Of a stretch of DNA of 64,000 bases, positions 8,786-16,711 are shown piece by piece; positions within the stretch are counted from its first letter, which is position 1, and every line of letters begins with the position of its first letter. The position numbers and the translations under genes are program-made. Source of the DNA: Oscillospiraceae bacterium (lineage in GTDB: Bacteria; Bacillota; Clostridia; Oscillospirales; Ruminococcaceae); NCBI GenBank assembly GCA_004557855.1, contig SFFJ01000003.1, positions 41,773 to 105,772 of the forward strand, in the 5' to 3' direction. Under the pieces are notes generated by a model. That model saw nothing but the letters and a program-made list of their open reading frames with translations, was not told where the DNA came from and made no database searches.

Positions 8786-9832
8786 ATGCCGACATTCCCC
8801 GTTAATACTCCGCACCCCTACCCCGTCACGATAGAAAAAGGGCTGCTGCACACCGTGGGCGAAAGGCTGCTGCCGCTGCATCCGCCCTGCCGGGCTGCAG
8901 TGCTGGCCGATGAAACGGTGTTCCCGCTGTACGGCCCGGCGGTGATGCAGTCGCTGGAGGGGGCGGGCTACCGCCCCACCCGCCTGTCCCTGCCTGCCGG
9001 CGAGGCCGGTAAGACATGGGAGGTACTGGGCGGACTGCTGGAACGGTTGGCCGAGGAGGGCCTGACCCGCGGCGACCTGCTGGTGGTATTGGGGGGCGGC
9101 TCCGCCTGTGATGTGGGCGGGCTGGCAGCGGCCCTGTACCACCGGGGGATGGACGTTGCTTATGCTGCCACCACCCTGCTGGCCGGGGTGGATGCCGCCA
9201 TCGGCGGGAAAACGGCGGTGGACCTGCCTGCCGGGAAAAATCTGGCCGGGGTCATCCGGCAGCCGCTGGCCGTTTTTATTGACCCGGACTGTTTAGCGAC
9301 CCTGCCGGAAGCGGCTTTGGCAGCGGGGATGGCAGAGGCGGTCAAAACCGGCGTTCTGGCCGGGGAGGAGCTGTGGCCGCTGGTCGCCGCCCCGGAGCCG
9401 GACTATTTTGATGTGCTGTGCGGCTGCGCCGCCTATAAGGCTGCGGTCGTTTCGCAGGAGGAGCAGGATGCCGGCATCCGGTTTTCCCTTAATTTGGGGC
9501 ATACTGTGGGCCATGCGGTGGAGCGGCACAGCGGCTATACCATCAGCCACGGCGAGGCGGTGGCGATCGGGCTGGCGACGATGGCAAGGGCCGGGGCAGC
9601 GCTGGGCTGGTGCGAGCCCATTGCGGCGGAGCGCATAAAAACAGCGCTGAAGCGGCGGGGACTGCCGCTATGCTACCGCTGCAAACCGGAGGAGCTGCTG
9701 CCCTATTTATGGGCGGATAAAAAGCGGCAGGGCGAGGAGCTGACGGTGGTGCTGCCGCACCGGATCGGGTACTGTTCCCTGCGCAGGATGAAAGAGCCGC
9801 AGCTTTTGCGGTTGCTGCGGGAGGGGCTGTGA
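8786..9832 (+). CDS. aroB: 3-Dehydroquinate synthase
   Basis: Second step of the shikimate pathway, converting DAHP to 3-dehydroquinate with NAD and a divalent metal. The 348-residue product shows the glycine-rich NAD loop (altered to GGGSACDVGG), TTLLAGVDAAIGGKTAVD, GKNLAG, the metal ligand region MAEAVKTG (E), NLGHTVGHA (H) and HGEAV (H). The start is taken at MPTFPVNT, after AAAGGCGG. It precedes aroE-aroK and aroQ on the same strand, so three further pathway steps are encoded within 4 kb. Confidence 0.93.
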   Translation: MPTFPVNTPHPYPVTIEKGLLHTVGERLLPLHPPCRAAVLADETVFPLYGPAVMQSLEGAGYRPTRLSLPAGEAGKTWEVLGGLLERLAEEGLTRGDLLVVLGGGSACDVGGLAAALYHRGMDVAYAATTLLAGVDAAIGGKTAVDLPAGKNLAGVIRQPLAVFIDPDCLATLPEAALAAGMAEAVKTGVLAGEELWPLVAAPEPDYFDVLCGCAAYKAAVVSQEEQDAGIRFSLNLGHTVGHAVERHSGYTISHGEAVAIGLATMARAGAALGWCEPIAAERIKTALKRRGLPLCYRCKPEELLPYLWADKKRQGEELTVVLPHRIGYCSLRRMKEPQLLRLLREGL

Positions 9833-9859
9833 CCCCGGGCGTGTGCAGACCCGCCGGGG

Positions 9860-9948
9860 GGCGCCGCAGGCAGCCCGCCCCCCGCAGGGGGGCGGGCTCG
9901 ACGGCTTCGCCGTCGGTTTCGCCCGCAGGGCGAAACGCCTGCGGCGCC
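9860..9948. repeat. Cloverleaf-type intergenic repeat, copy 6
   Basis: Unusual arm pair GGCGCCGCAGGC (9860-9871) with GCCTGCGGCGCC (9937-9948), complementary throughout. Modules: AGCCCGCCCCCCGCAGGG with its partner GGCGGGCT, GACGGCTTCGCCGTC and TTTCGCCCGCAGGGCGAAA. Confidence 0.85.
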
Positions 9949-10035
9949 CTCCCTCTGCAGCGGCCTGCGCCTTGCAGTGAACCGGTGCCCGCCCGGCTGC
10001 GGCTTTGATGCAGGCGGAAAATGTGCGGCATCCCG

Positions 10036-10398
10036 CAAAAAGCGGGGAGCGGCTTGCGCTTGACCCTGCAGCGACCGGTGGGGATCGGTATTTGCCCCCA
10101 CGCCTGCCCGAAAGGGAGGGCTATGATATCCAACCTGAACGGGCTGCCCTGCAAAAATCCATACCGATAGAGAGCAGATTATATATCCGCCCCAAAAGCG
10201 GGAGCGGGGCTTTCCTCCCGTAATAATCGGAACAAAAAGGAAAGTTCATATATCCAAACCAAAAGCGGGAGCGCCCCGCGATAAGCAGTAATGATAGGTG
10301 CTTGCCCTATTCCCCGCCCCAAGGCGGGAGCGCAATTTGCAAAGGACAGCACCAAAAAGCAGGAGCAGGACCTGCCCCCGATACCGGGCGGGAGCGGG
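10036..10398. repeat. Dispersed AAAGCGGGAGCG-type motif repeated before aroE-aroK
   Basis: A short motif recurs in the leader: AAAAAGCGGGGAGCG (about 10037), CCCAAAAGCGGGAGCG (10191-10206), ACCAAAAGCGGGAGCG (10258-10273), CCCAAGGCGGGAGCG (10318-10332), ACCAAAAAGCAGGAGC (10351-10366) and CCGGGCGGGAGCGG (10384-10397). Several copies are next to a short complementary C-rich stretch and could form small hairpins. Two copies share a preceding ATATATCC. No gene is visible in 9949-10415 and no convincing promoter was found. The role is unknown. Confidence 0.6.
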
Positions 10399-10418
10399 AA
10401 GTAAAAAGGAGGGTCATG

Positions 10419-11645
10419 ATGCAATATGGATTGATCGGGTGGCCGCTGGGCCACAGCATTTCCCCGCAGCTGCACCGGCGGCTGGCCGGGGTGAACTATG
10501 AGCTGCATCCGCTGCCGGAGGAGCAATTTGACCGGTTTATGCGGGAAAAGGACTTTGCGGCGGTGAATGTGACCATCCCCTATAAGCGGCGGGTGCTGCC
10601 CTACTGCGCGCAGCTTACCCCCGCGGCGCAGCGCTGCGGCAGCGTGAATTTGCTGGTGAAGGGGCCGGACGGCACCCTGACCGGCGACAACACCGACCTT
10701 GCGGGGTTAACCTTTTTGCTGCGGCAGAACGGCCGGAGTCTGACGGGGGAAACGGTGGCGATCCTGGGCAGCGGCGGGACCGGCCATACGGCAAAGGCTG
10801 CCGCCGAGGAGCTGGGCGCCGCCGAAATAGCGGTGGTGAGCCGCACCGGAGAGCTGAACTATGAAAATCTGGCCGAACGGTATGGGGACCGGGCGTTTTA
10901 TCTTATCAATACCACGCCGGTGGGGATGGCCCCGGAAAGCGGCGTTTCCCCGCTGGAGCTTCGGGCATTCCCGCACTGCAATGGGGTAGCGGATGTGATT
11001 TACAACCCGCTGCGGACCCGACTGTGCCAGCAGGCTGCCGCCATGGGGATTCCCGCCTGCGGCGGCTTGCTGATGCTGACCGCACAGGCTGCGGCGGCGG
11101 AATACGCCTTCGGTGCGGCGACCCCGGCGGAGGAAACGGTTTTGCAGGTGTGGCGGGAGGTTTTGGCCGAGCGCCGCAATCTGGTGTTCATCGGGATGCC
11201 GGGAAGCGGCAAAACCACGGTGGGACGGCTGGCGGCCGCCCTGCTGAACCGGGAATTCATCGACTGCGATGAGCAGTACCGGGCCGAGTACGGCATCACC
11301 CCCGAGGAGGAGCTGCTGACCCACGGGGAGCTGTACTTCCGGGAACGGGAGGAGGCGCTGATCCGCGGGCTGGCCGCCAAAACCGGCTGCGTGATAGCGG
11401 CGGGGGGCGGTGCGGTGCTGCGGGAGGAGAACATCTGCGCCCTGCGGGAAAACGGGCTTTTGTGCCGGCTGCAGCGCCCCGTGGCGCAGCTGCAAACCGC
11501 CGGCCGGCCGCTTTCCGCAGACATACGGGAGCTGGCTCGGCGGCGGGAGCCGCTGTACCGGGCGGCTGCCGATTTTACCGTAGAGAATAACGAAACGCCC
11601 GAGGCCGCTGCCGCGGCGGCGGTACGGGGGTTCCGACAGTTTTAG
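10419..11645 (+). CDS. aroE-aroK: Fused shikimate dehydrogenase and shikimate kinase
   Basis: One 408-residue chain joins two consecutive-pathway enzymes. Residues 1-255 are AroE-like: SISPQLH shikimate loop, IPYKRRVLP with the catalytic lysine, GDNTDLAG with the catalytic aspartate, and an NADP loop GSGGTGHTA. Residues 256-408 are AroK-like, with Walker A GMPGSGKT at 259-266, the GELYFREREE region and AAGGGAVLRE. ATG 10419 is preferred over 10416 because AAGGAGGG lies only 2 bases from the latter. Fusions of this kind occur in other Clostridia. Confidence 0.92.
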   Translation: MQYGLIGWPLGHSISPQLHRRLAGVNYELHPLPEEQFDRFMREKDFAAVNVTIPYKRRVLPYCAQLTPAAQRCGSVNLLVKGPDGTLTGDNTDLAGLTFLLRQNGRSLTGETVAILGSGGTGHTAKAAAEELGAAEIAVVSRTGELNYENLAERYGDRAFYLINTTPVGMAPESGVSPLELRAFPHCNGVADVIYNPLRTRLCQQAAAMGIPACGGLLMLTAQAAAAEYAFGAATPAEETVLQVWREVLAERRNLVFIGMPGSGKTTVGRLAAALLNREFIDCDEQYRAEYGITPEEELLTHGELYFREREEALIRGLAAKTGCVIAAGGGAVLREENICALRENGLLCRLQRPVAQLQTAGRPLSADIRELARRREPLYRAAADFTVENNETPEAAAAAAVRGFRQF

Positions 11646-11668
11646 CAGAGAGCCGGGAAGGGGCAGGC

Positions 11669-11751
11669 GGGCCGCAGGCCGGCCGCCCCCGCAGGGGGCG
11701 GCCCAGCGGGCGGAGCCCGCTGCGGCGGCGGAGCCGCCGGGCCTGCGGCCC
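11669..11751. repeat. Cloverleaf-type intergenic repeat, copy 7
   Basis: Arms GGGCCGCAGGCC (11669-11680) and GGGCCTGCGGCCC (11739-11751). Modules: GGCCGCCCCCGCAGGGGGCG with GCC, AGCGGGCGGAGCCCGCT and CGGCGGCGGAGCCGCCG. Followed by a CCCCCTGCAC tag. Confidence 0.85.
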
Positions 11752-11816
11752 GAATGGGCCCCCTGCACGGGCTCTATCCGAAGCGATCACAAAAACCAAC
11801 CGAACGGGGGAAAACC

Positions 11817-12272
11817 ATGAAACTGTTTATCATCAACGGCCCCAACCTTGATATGCTGGGCATCCGGGAGCCGGAAATATACGGGAAGGAAAGCTATGCC
11901 GACCTGGAGCACTACCTGCACCGGGCCGCCGGGGAGCTGGGCCTTCAAATCGAGGTGTTCCAGTCCAATCACGAGGGCGCCCTCATCGATGAGGTGCACC
12001 GCGCCTATTTTGAGGGGGCGGACGGCATCATCATCAATGCGGGGGGCTATACCCATACCAGCATCGCCCTGATGGACGCACTGCTTTCGGTTTCGCTGCC
12101 GGTTATTGAGGTGCATCTCTCCGACCCCAGCCGCCGGGAGGAGTTCCGTCACCGCAGCTATGTGGCGATGGCGGCCAAAGCCAGCGTAGTAGGGCTGGGC
12201 TTTGCCGGGTACCGCCGCGCCATGGAGCTGCTGAAAGCCCTGGCAGCCGGGGGAGCAGACAATAAAGCCTGA
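11817..12272 (+). CDS. aroQ: 3-Dehydroquinate dehydratase, type II
   Basis: Dehydrates 3-dehydroquinate to 3-dehydroshikimate, the step between AroB and AroE. The 151-residue product has the type II signature INGPNLDMLGIREPEIYG with the lid tyrosine, QSNHEGALID, the NAGGYTHTS loop and EVHLSDP with the catalytic histidine. ATG 11817 follows CGGGGGAAAA, a weak site; the frame is open upstream but lies in repeat sequence. Type II enzymes form dodecamers of this subunit size. Confidence 0.95.
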   Translation: MKLFIINGPNLDMLGIREPEIYGKESYADLEHYLHRAAGELGLQIEVFQSNHEGALIDEVHRAYFEGADGIIINAGGYTHTSIALMDALLSVSLPVIEVHLSDPSRREEFRHRSYVAMAAKASVVGLGFAGYRRAMELLKALAAGGADNKA

Positions 12273-12302
12273 CCGCCCGCAATTGTGCGGGGGGAGGGCC
12301 CG

Positions 12303-12383
12303 GGGGCGCAGCCCCGCCCGCCGCAGGCGGGCGACACGAGCTTCGCTCGTGTGTTTCGGCGGAGCCAAAACGGGCTGCGCCCC
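12303..12383. repeat. Cloverleaf-type intergenic repeat, copy 8
   Basis: Arms GGGGCGCAGCCCC (12303-12315) and GGGCTGCGCCCC (12372-12383). Modules in order: GCCCGCCGCAGGCGGGC, ACACGAGCTTCGCTCGTGT and an imperfect TTTCGGCGGAGCCAAAA. The same three modules in the same order form the copy at 29025. Confidence 0.87.
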
Positions 12384-12391
12384 CTACCCTC

Positions 12392-12420
12392 TTCCCTTTT
12401 GGGCAAAGCTGTGATAAAAT
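12392..12420 (+). promoter_or_regulatory. Probable hisS promoter with extended -10
   Basis: TAAAAT (12415-12420) is preceded by TGA, an extended -10. The -35 (TTCCCT, 17 bp upstream) is poor. Confidence 0.45.
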
Positions 12421-12474
12421 AAACCACAGACCGGCGCTATGCCGCCATTTCGTAAAAAGGAAGGAAGTACCCCT

Positions 12475-13782
12475 ATGGCCATCCTCACCACACGCCCCCG
12501 CGGCACCAATGATTTTCTCCCCGCCGAGACCCCCCGCTGGCAGTATGTCGAGCGCACCCTGCTTTCCACGGCGGCGCTGTACGGCTACGGCGAAATCCGC
12601 ACCCCCACCTTTGAGCATACCGAGCTGTTCCTGCGCGGCGTGGGCGATACCACCGATGTGGTAAATAAAGAAATGTACACCTTTACCGATAAGGGCGACC
12701 GTTCCGTTACCCTGCGCCCGGAGGGGACTGCCGGCATCTGCCGGGCGGCCATTGAAAACGGGCTGCTGGGCGATGCCCTGCCCCTCAAGGTCAGCTATGT
12801 CTTTAACTGCTTCCGCTATGAAAAGGCACAGCGGGGGCGCTACCGCCAGTTCCACCAGTTCGGGGTGGAATGCTACGGCGCCACCGGGCCCGTCACCGAT
12901 GCCGAGGTCATCTCGCTGGCGTGGGAGGGAATGCAGACCCTGGGGCTGAAGGACCTGACCCTTGCCGTCAATTCCATCGGCTGCCCCACCTGCCGGGCGG
13001 AATACCACAAGGCGCTGCGGGCGTATTTTGAGAGGCGCCGGGAGGAGCTGTGCGAGACCTGCCGGGAGCGTCTGGAGAAAAACCCCATGCGCATCCTGGA
13101 CTGCAAATCCCCCGTCTGCGGCGAGATCGCCAAGGGCGCCCCCCGGGTGCTGGACTACCTGTGCGGGGACTGCCGGGATCATTTTGAAAAGGTGCAGACC
13201 CTGCTGAAGGATGCCGATATCCCCTTTACCATCGATGCCGGCATTGTGCGGGGGCTGGACTACTACACCCGCACCGTCTTTGAGATCTCGGTTCCCGGCT
13301 TCCCGGCGCTGTGCGGCGGCGGGCGCTACGGCGGCTTGAGTCGTCAGCTGGGCGGCCCGGATGTCGAGGGCATCGGCTTTGCCATGGGGCTGGAACGGCT
13401 GATCATGGTGATGGAGCAGCAGGGCTGCGATTTCCCCGAGCCGCAGCAGTGCGACCTTTATATCGCTTCAATGGGAGAGGCGGCCGCCGAGGAGGCGTTC
13501 CGGCTGACCACCCAGCTGCGGCGGGAGGGCTATGCCGTCCAGTGCGACCTGATGGGGCGCAGCGTCAAGGCCCAGATGAAGTATGCCAATAAAATCGGCG
13601 CCCTGTACAGTATGGTGCTGGGGGACAGCGAGCTGCAAAGCGGCTCCGCCCAGCTGAAGCAGATGGCCACCGGCACCGCCAAGCCCATATCCCTTGCGCA
13701 TTTCCTGCCGGAATTTGAAACCGAGATGCAGAACGGCTGGTTTGCGGCCGCCGCCGAAGCCGCCGAGAAGATCGATCGCTGA
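12475..13782 (+). CDS. hisS: Histidyl-tRNA synthetase
   Basis: Class II synthetase charging tRNA-His. The 435-residue product begins with the family signature RPRGTNDFLP. Motif 2 (FRYEKAQRGRYRQFHQFGVE), the histidine-specific RGLDYYTRTVFE and motif 3 (GFAMGLERLI) are all present, followed by an anticodon-binding domain from about residue 330. The start after AAGGAAGT is chosen because upstream in-frame codons are not family sequence. A terminator and then aspS follow, an order seen in many Firmicutes. Confidence 0.96.
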   Translation: MAILTTRPRGTNDFLPAETPRWQYVERTLLSTAALYGYGEIRTPTFEHTELFLRGVGDTTDVVNKEMYTFTDKGDRSVTLRPEGTAGICRAAIENGLLGDALPLKVSYVFNCFRYEKAQRGRYRQFHQFGVECYGATGPVTDAEVISLAWEGMQTLGLKDLTLAVNSIGCPTCRAEYHKALRAYFERRREELCETCRERLEKNPMRILDCKSPVCGEIAKGAPRVLDYLCGDCRDHFEKVQTLLKDADIPFTIDAGIVRGLDYYTRTVFEISVPGFPALCGGGRYGGLSRQLGGPDVEGIGFAMGLERLIMVMEQQGCDFPEPQQCDLYIASMGEAAAEEAFRLTTQLRREGYAVQCDLMGRSVKAQMKYANKIGALYSMVLGDSELQSGSAQLKQMATGTAKPISLAHFLPEFETEMQNGWFAAAAEAAEKIDR

Positions 13783-13789
13783 AACATTT

Positions 13790-13826
13790 CCCCCGCTTGC
13801 CGCAAACGCAGGCGGGGGTTTTCTTT
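13790..13826 (+). terminator. Rho-independent terminator after hisS
   Basis: CCCCCGC and GCGGGGG enclose a GC-rich loop and are followed by TTTTCTTT. Confidence 0.8.
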
Positions 13827-13900
13827 GCGGCGGGGTAATGGCGGTTGGCGCCGTTTTGCGCCCTTCCCGCCGAGCGGCGGTTTCTTTTTTGCAAAACCCT

Positions 13901-13928
13901 TTGACACCGCCCCTATTCGTGCTATAAT
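13901..13928 (+). promoter_or_regulatory. Strong SigA-type promoter of aspS
   Basis: Consensus TTGACA (13901-13906) and TATAAT (13923-13928), 16 bp spacer. Confidence 0.85.
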
Positions 13929-13934
13929 TAGTTG

Positions 13935-14087
13935 TTAATAAGTCAGATTTTGCTCACCGGGCAGAAGCGGGCGGGCGCGCCGCAGCGGGGGAGGGCGACC
14001 GGACGAGGTCGTCCCGACAAAAAGCGGAGGCGTGGCCGCCCGATCCCGGGAAAGCAATATCCCCAAAACAAAAGGAGTGCAAAACTT
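13935..14087 (+). other. Long aspS 5' leader
   Basis: About 150 transcribed bases precede aspS. It contains GC-rich inverted pieces (GGCGACCGGACGAGGTCGTC) and an AAAAAGCGGAGGCG segment similar to the motif repeated before aroE-aroK. I see no T-box core, so tRNA sensing is not supported. Confidence 0.4.
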
Positions 14088-15878
14088 ATGGCAGATACCA
14101 TGCAAGGCCTCAAGCGCACCCATTACTGCGGCACCGTCACCCCGGAAATGATAGGCCGGGAAGTGGTGGTATGCGGCTGGGCGCAGAAAACCCGTGATAT
14201 GGGCACCCTCGTATTTATCGATCTGCGGGACCGTACCGGCATCGTGCAACTGGCCTTCGATGATAAAACCGACCCCGCCGTGCTGACCAAGGCGCAGCGG
14301 GTGCGTGCCGAATATGTGCTGATGGCCCGCGGCGTGCTGCGTCAGCGGGAGTCGGTCAACCATGAGATCCCCACCGGCGAGGTGGAGGTGTATGTGACCG
14401 AGCTGCGGGTGCTGGCCGAAAGCAATACCCCGCCCTTTGCCATCAGCGATGACAGCAAGGGCGTAAAGGAGGAGCTGCGCCTGAAGTACCGCTACCTGGA
14501 CCTGCGCCGCCCCGAAATGCAGAGCGCCATCGCCATGCGCCACCGCATTGTTAAGGTGGCCCGTGACTACTACGATACCAACGGCTTTTTGGAGATCGAG
14601 ACCCCCGTGCTCATCAAATCCACCCCGGAGGGCGCCCGTGACTACCTGGTGCCCAGCCGTGTGCAGCAGGGTAAATTCTATGCGCTGCCCCAGTCCCCCC
14701 AGCTGTATAAGCAGATTTTGATGTGCTCCGGCTTTGACCGCTATATGCAGATCGCCCGCTGCTTCCGTGATGAGGACCTGCGTGCCGACCGTCAGCCGGA
14801 ATTCACCCAGATCGACGTGGAAATGTCCTTCATCGATGAGGAGGACATCATGGCGATGAACGAGGGCTTTATGAAGCGCGTCTTTAAGGAGGTACTGGGC
14901 AAGGAGCTCGAGACCCCCTTCCGCCGCATCAAATACCGAGACGCCATGGATAACTACGGCATCGATAAGCCCGATACCCGCTTTGACCTGCGGCTGCACG
15001 ATCTCTCCGAGATCCTGAAAAATACCGGCTTTGCGGTATTCTCCGGCGCCATCGCCGGGGGCGGCTCGGTGCGGGGCATCAATGCCAAGGGCGCTGCCGA
15101 AAAGCTCTCCCGCAAGGAGATCGATAAGCTGACCGATTTTGTAAAGACCTACCGTGCCAAGGGGCTGGCCTACACCCGCTGGACCCACGAGGGACGTTCC
15201 TCCAGCTTTGAAAAGTTCCTCACCGAGGAGGAGATCGCCGGCATCCACAAGGCGCTGGACGCCGAGGAGGGCGACCTGCTGCTCATCGTGGCCGACGCCA
15301 AGAATGAGGTCGTGTATGATGCGCTGGGCCAGCTGCGCAACCACCTTGCCCAGAAGCTCGGTCTCATCGAGCCGGGCACCTTCGACCTTTTGTGGGTCAC
15401 CGAGTTCCCGCTGTTCGAGTACAGCGAGGAGGAGGGACGCTACATGGCGAAGCACCACCCCTTCACCTGCCCCATGCTGGAGGACCTCGATATGATCGAG
15501 AGCGACCCCGGCCACTGCCGTGCCCGTGCCTATGATATGGTCATGAACGGCTGCGAGGTCGGCGGCGGTTCCATCCGTATCAACACCATGGAGCTGCAGG
15601 AGCGGATGCTGGTGGCACTGGGCTTCACCCCCGAAAGCGCCGAGGAGCGCTTCGGCTTCCTGCTGGAGGCATTCCGGTACGGCGCACCGCCCCACGGCGG
15701 CATGGCCTTCGGCCTGGACCGTCTGGTGATGCTGCTGCTGGGCAAGGAGTCCATCAAGGAGGTCATCGCCTTCCCCAAGGTGCAGAACGCCAGCGAGCTG
15801 ATGAGCGGCTGCCCCGCCGAGGTGGAGGATAAATCCCTGGCCGAGCTGGCCATTAAGGTAGACCTGCCGCAAGAATAA
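14088..15878 (+). CDS. aspS: Aspartyl-tRNA synthetase
   Basis: Class II synthetase of the bacterial type: 596 residues, N-terminal OB-fold anticodon domain (about 15-120), catalytic core with motif 2 RCFRDEDLRADRQPEFTQID, the GAD insertion domain in the middle, and motif 3 GGMAFGLDRLVMLL near the C-terminus. ATG 14088 follows AAAGGAG; upstream in-frame sequence is leader. Whether it also mischarges tRNA-Asn depends on an asparagine route not visible here. Confidence 0.96.
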   Translation: MADTMQGLKRTHYCGTVTPEMIGREVVVCGWAQKTRDMGTLVFIDLRDRTGIVQLAFDDKTDPAVLTKAQRVRAEYVLMARGVLRQRESVNHEIPTGEVEVYVTELRVLAESNTPPFAISDDSKGVKEELRLKYRYLDLRRPEMQSAIAMRHRIVKVARDYYDTNGFLEIETPVLIKSTPEGARDYLVPSRVQQGKFYALPQSPQLYKQILMCSGFDRYMQIARCFRDEDLRADRQPEFTQIDVEMSFIDEEDIMAMNEGFMKRVFKEVLGKELETPFRRIKYRDAMDNYGIDKPDTRFDLRLHDLSEILKNTGFAVFSGAIAGGGSVRGINAKGAAEKLSRKEIDKLTDFVKTYRAKGLAYTRWTHEGRSSSFEKFLTEEEIAGIHKALDAEEGDLLLIVADAKNEVVYDALGQLRNHLAQKLGLIEPGTFDLLWVTEFPLFEYSEEEGRYMAKHHPFTCPMLEDLDMIESDPGHCRARAYDMVMNGCEVGGGSIRINTMELQERMLVALGFTPESAEERFGFLLEAFRYGAPPHGGMAFGLDRLVMLLLGKESIKEVIAFPKVQNASELMSGCPAEVEDKSLAELAIKVDLPQE

Positions 15879-15883
15879 ACCAA

Positions 15884-15912
15884 AATCCCCGCTGCACGGC
15901 GGGGATTTTTTC
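15884..15912 (+). terminator. Rho-independent terminator after aspS
   Basis: AATCCCCGC and GCGGGGATT stem with a TTTTTT tail. Confidence 0.85.
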
Positions 15913-15917
15913 CGGGC

Positions 15918-15946
15918 TTGACTTTTTCACAGAGGTTCGCTATCTT
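15918..15946 (+). promoter_or_regulatory. SigA-type promoter of the small membrane protein gene
   Basis: TTGACT (15918-15923) and TATCTT (15941-15946), spacer 17 bp. Confidence 0.65.
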
Positions 15947-15982
15947 TGTGGAGAAGGCACCGCGGAGAAAGGGGACGAGAGA

Positions 15983-16531
15983 ATGACGGAGACGGAGATC
16001 ATCAGGCTGGTGTTCGGGCTGTTTTTGGGCGTGGGCGGGGGCGTGCTGCTCCTGCTGGCCTTTACCGTCGGTTATCGGTATTTGGTGATGGAGCAGCGCT
16101 GCACCTGCCGTACCAACGGGACGGTAACGGGATACAGCGCCGTCTGCTACGGCGGGGAGAATAGTGCGGTGCATCTGTCGGTGGTGCGCTATACGGCAGA
16201 GGGGCGGGAATACCGGGTGACCGGGCCCCGCTACCGGGGGTATGTAAGCCGTACCATCCGCACGCCCCTTGCGGGGAATGCCTGCCGCTGCTATGAGAAA
16301 AACGGGGTTCTGCACATCGAGCGCAGCCGCAATTCTATCATCGGAGTGAGCCGCAACCCCATGGCGGAGCAGTACCCCGTGGGAACGGTGCTGCCGGTTT
16401 GGTTCGACCCAAAAAAGCCGAAGCGGAGCTATGTGCTGCGCTGCGTGGATAACAGATGGGTCTTCTGGCTGCTGCTTTTGTGTGGGGTAGTGCTGCTGGC
16501 CGGCTGCGTGGCGGTCGTTGCCCTGCTGTGA
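15983..16531 (+). CDS. DUF3592-like membrane protein of unknown function
   Basis: The 182-residue product has a membrane segment near each end (about 8-30 and 158-180) and a central soluble beta-rich part. The central part carries CTCRTNGTVTGYSAV, a YTAEGREYRVTG segment and FDPKKPKRSYV, a layout seen in DUF3592 proteins. No catalytic motif is visible. AAAGGGGAC precedes the ATG. It has its own promoter and no clear operon partner. Function unknown. Confidence 0.7.
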   Translation: MTETEIIRLVFGLFLGVGGGVLLLLAFTVGYRYLVMEQRCTCRTNGTVTGYSAVCYGGENSAVHLSVVRYTAEGREYRVTGPRYRGYVSRTIRTPLAGNACRCYEKNGVLHIERSRNSIIGVSRNPMAEQYPVGTVLPVWFDPKKPKRSYVLRCVDNRWVFWLLLLCGVVLLAGCVAVVALL

Positions 16532-16556
16532 GCCGGCAGCGGGGCGTTGGAAGACC

Positions 16557-16639
16557 GGGCGCAGCCCCGGCGGTGCTTCGCACCGCCGCCGCGGCCGAAG
16601 GCCGCGGGAACCGTCCGGAGGACGGTTCGGGCTGCGCCC
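16557..16639. repeat. Cloverleaf-type intergenic repeat, copy 9
   Basis: Arms GGGCGCAGCCCC (16557-16568) and GGGCTGCGCCC (16629-16639). Modules: GGCGGTGCTTCGCACCGCC, CGCGGCCGAAGGCCGCG and AACCGTCCGGAGGACGGTT. Confidence 0.87.
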
Positions 16640-16651
16640 GGAAAGCCCACG

Positions 16652-16705
16652 CAAAGAAAAAATCCGCCCCCGGAAAGGAAGCCTGCCGCTTCCCCTCCGG
16701 GGGCC
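16652..16705 (-). terminator. Rho-independent terminator after gpsA
   Basis: On the minus strand CCCCCGGAGGGGAAGC pairs with GCTTCCTTTCCGGGGG, followed by GCGGATTTTTTCTTT. Confidence 0.8.
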
Positions 16706-16711
16706 TTGCCA

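Noticed and set aside
12303-12383. tRNA or tRNA-like gene because of the cloverleaf shape
   Set aside because: No D-loop, T-loop (GTTCGANTC) or anticodon features; the arms and loops are pure GC-rich palindromes.
13929-14087. T-box riboswitch before aspS (and before hisS)
   Set aside because: No GGGTGGNACCGCG-type core and no specifier stem could be recognised; GGAGGCGTGGCCGCC is only superficially similar.
13935-15872. Long minus-strand open frame of about 645 codons
   Set aside because: It is exactly antisense to aspS, has no ribosome binding site and reads as low-complexity H/G/L/V-rich sequence, an effect of GC-rich codon bias.
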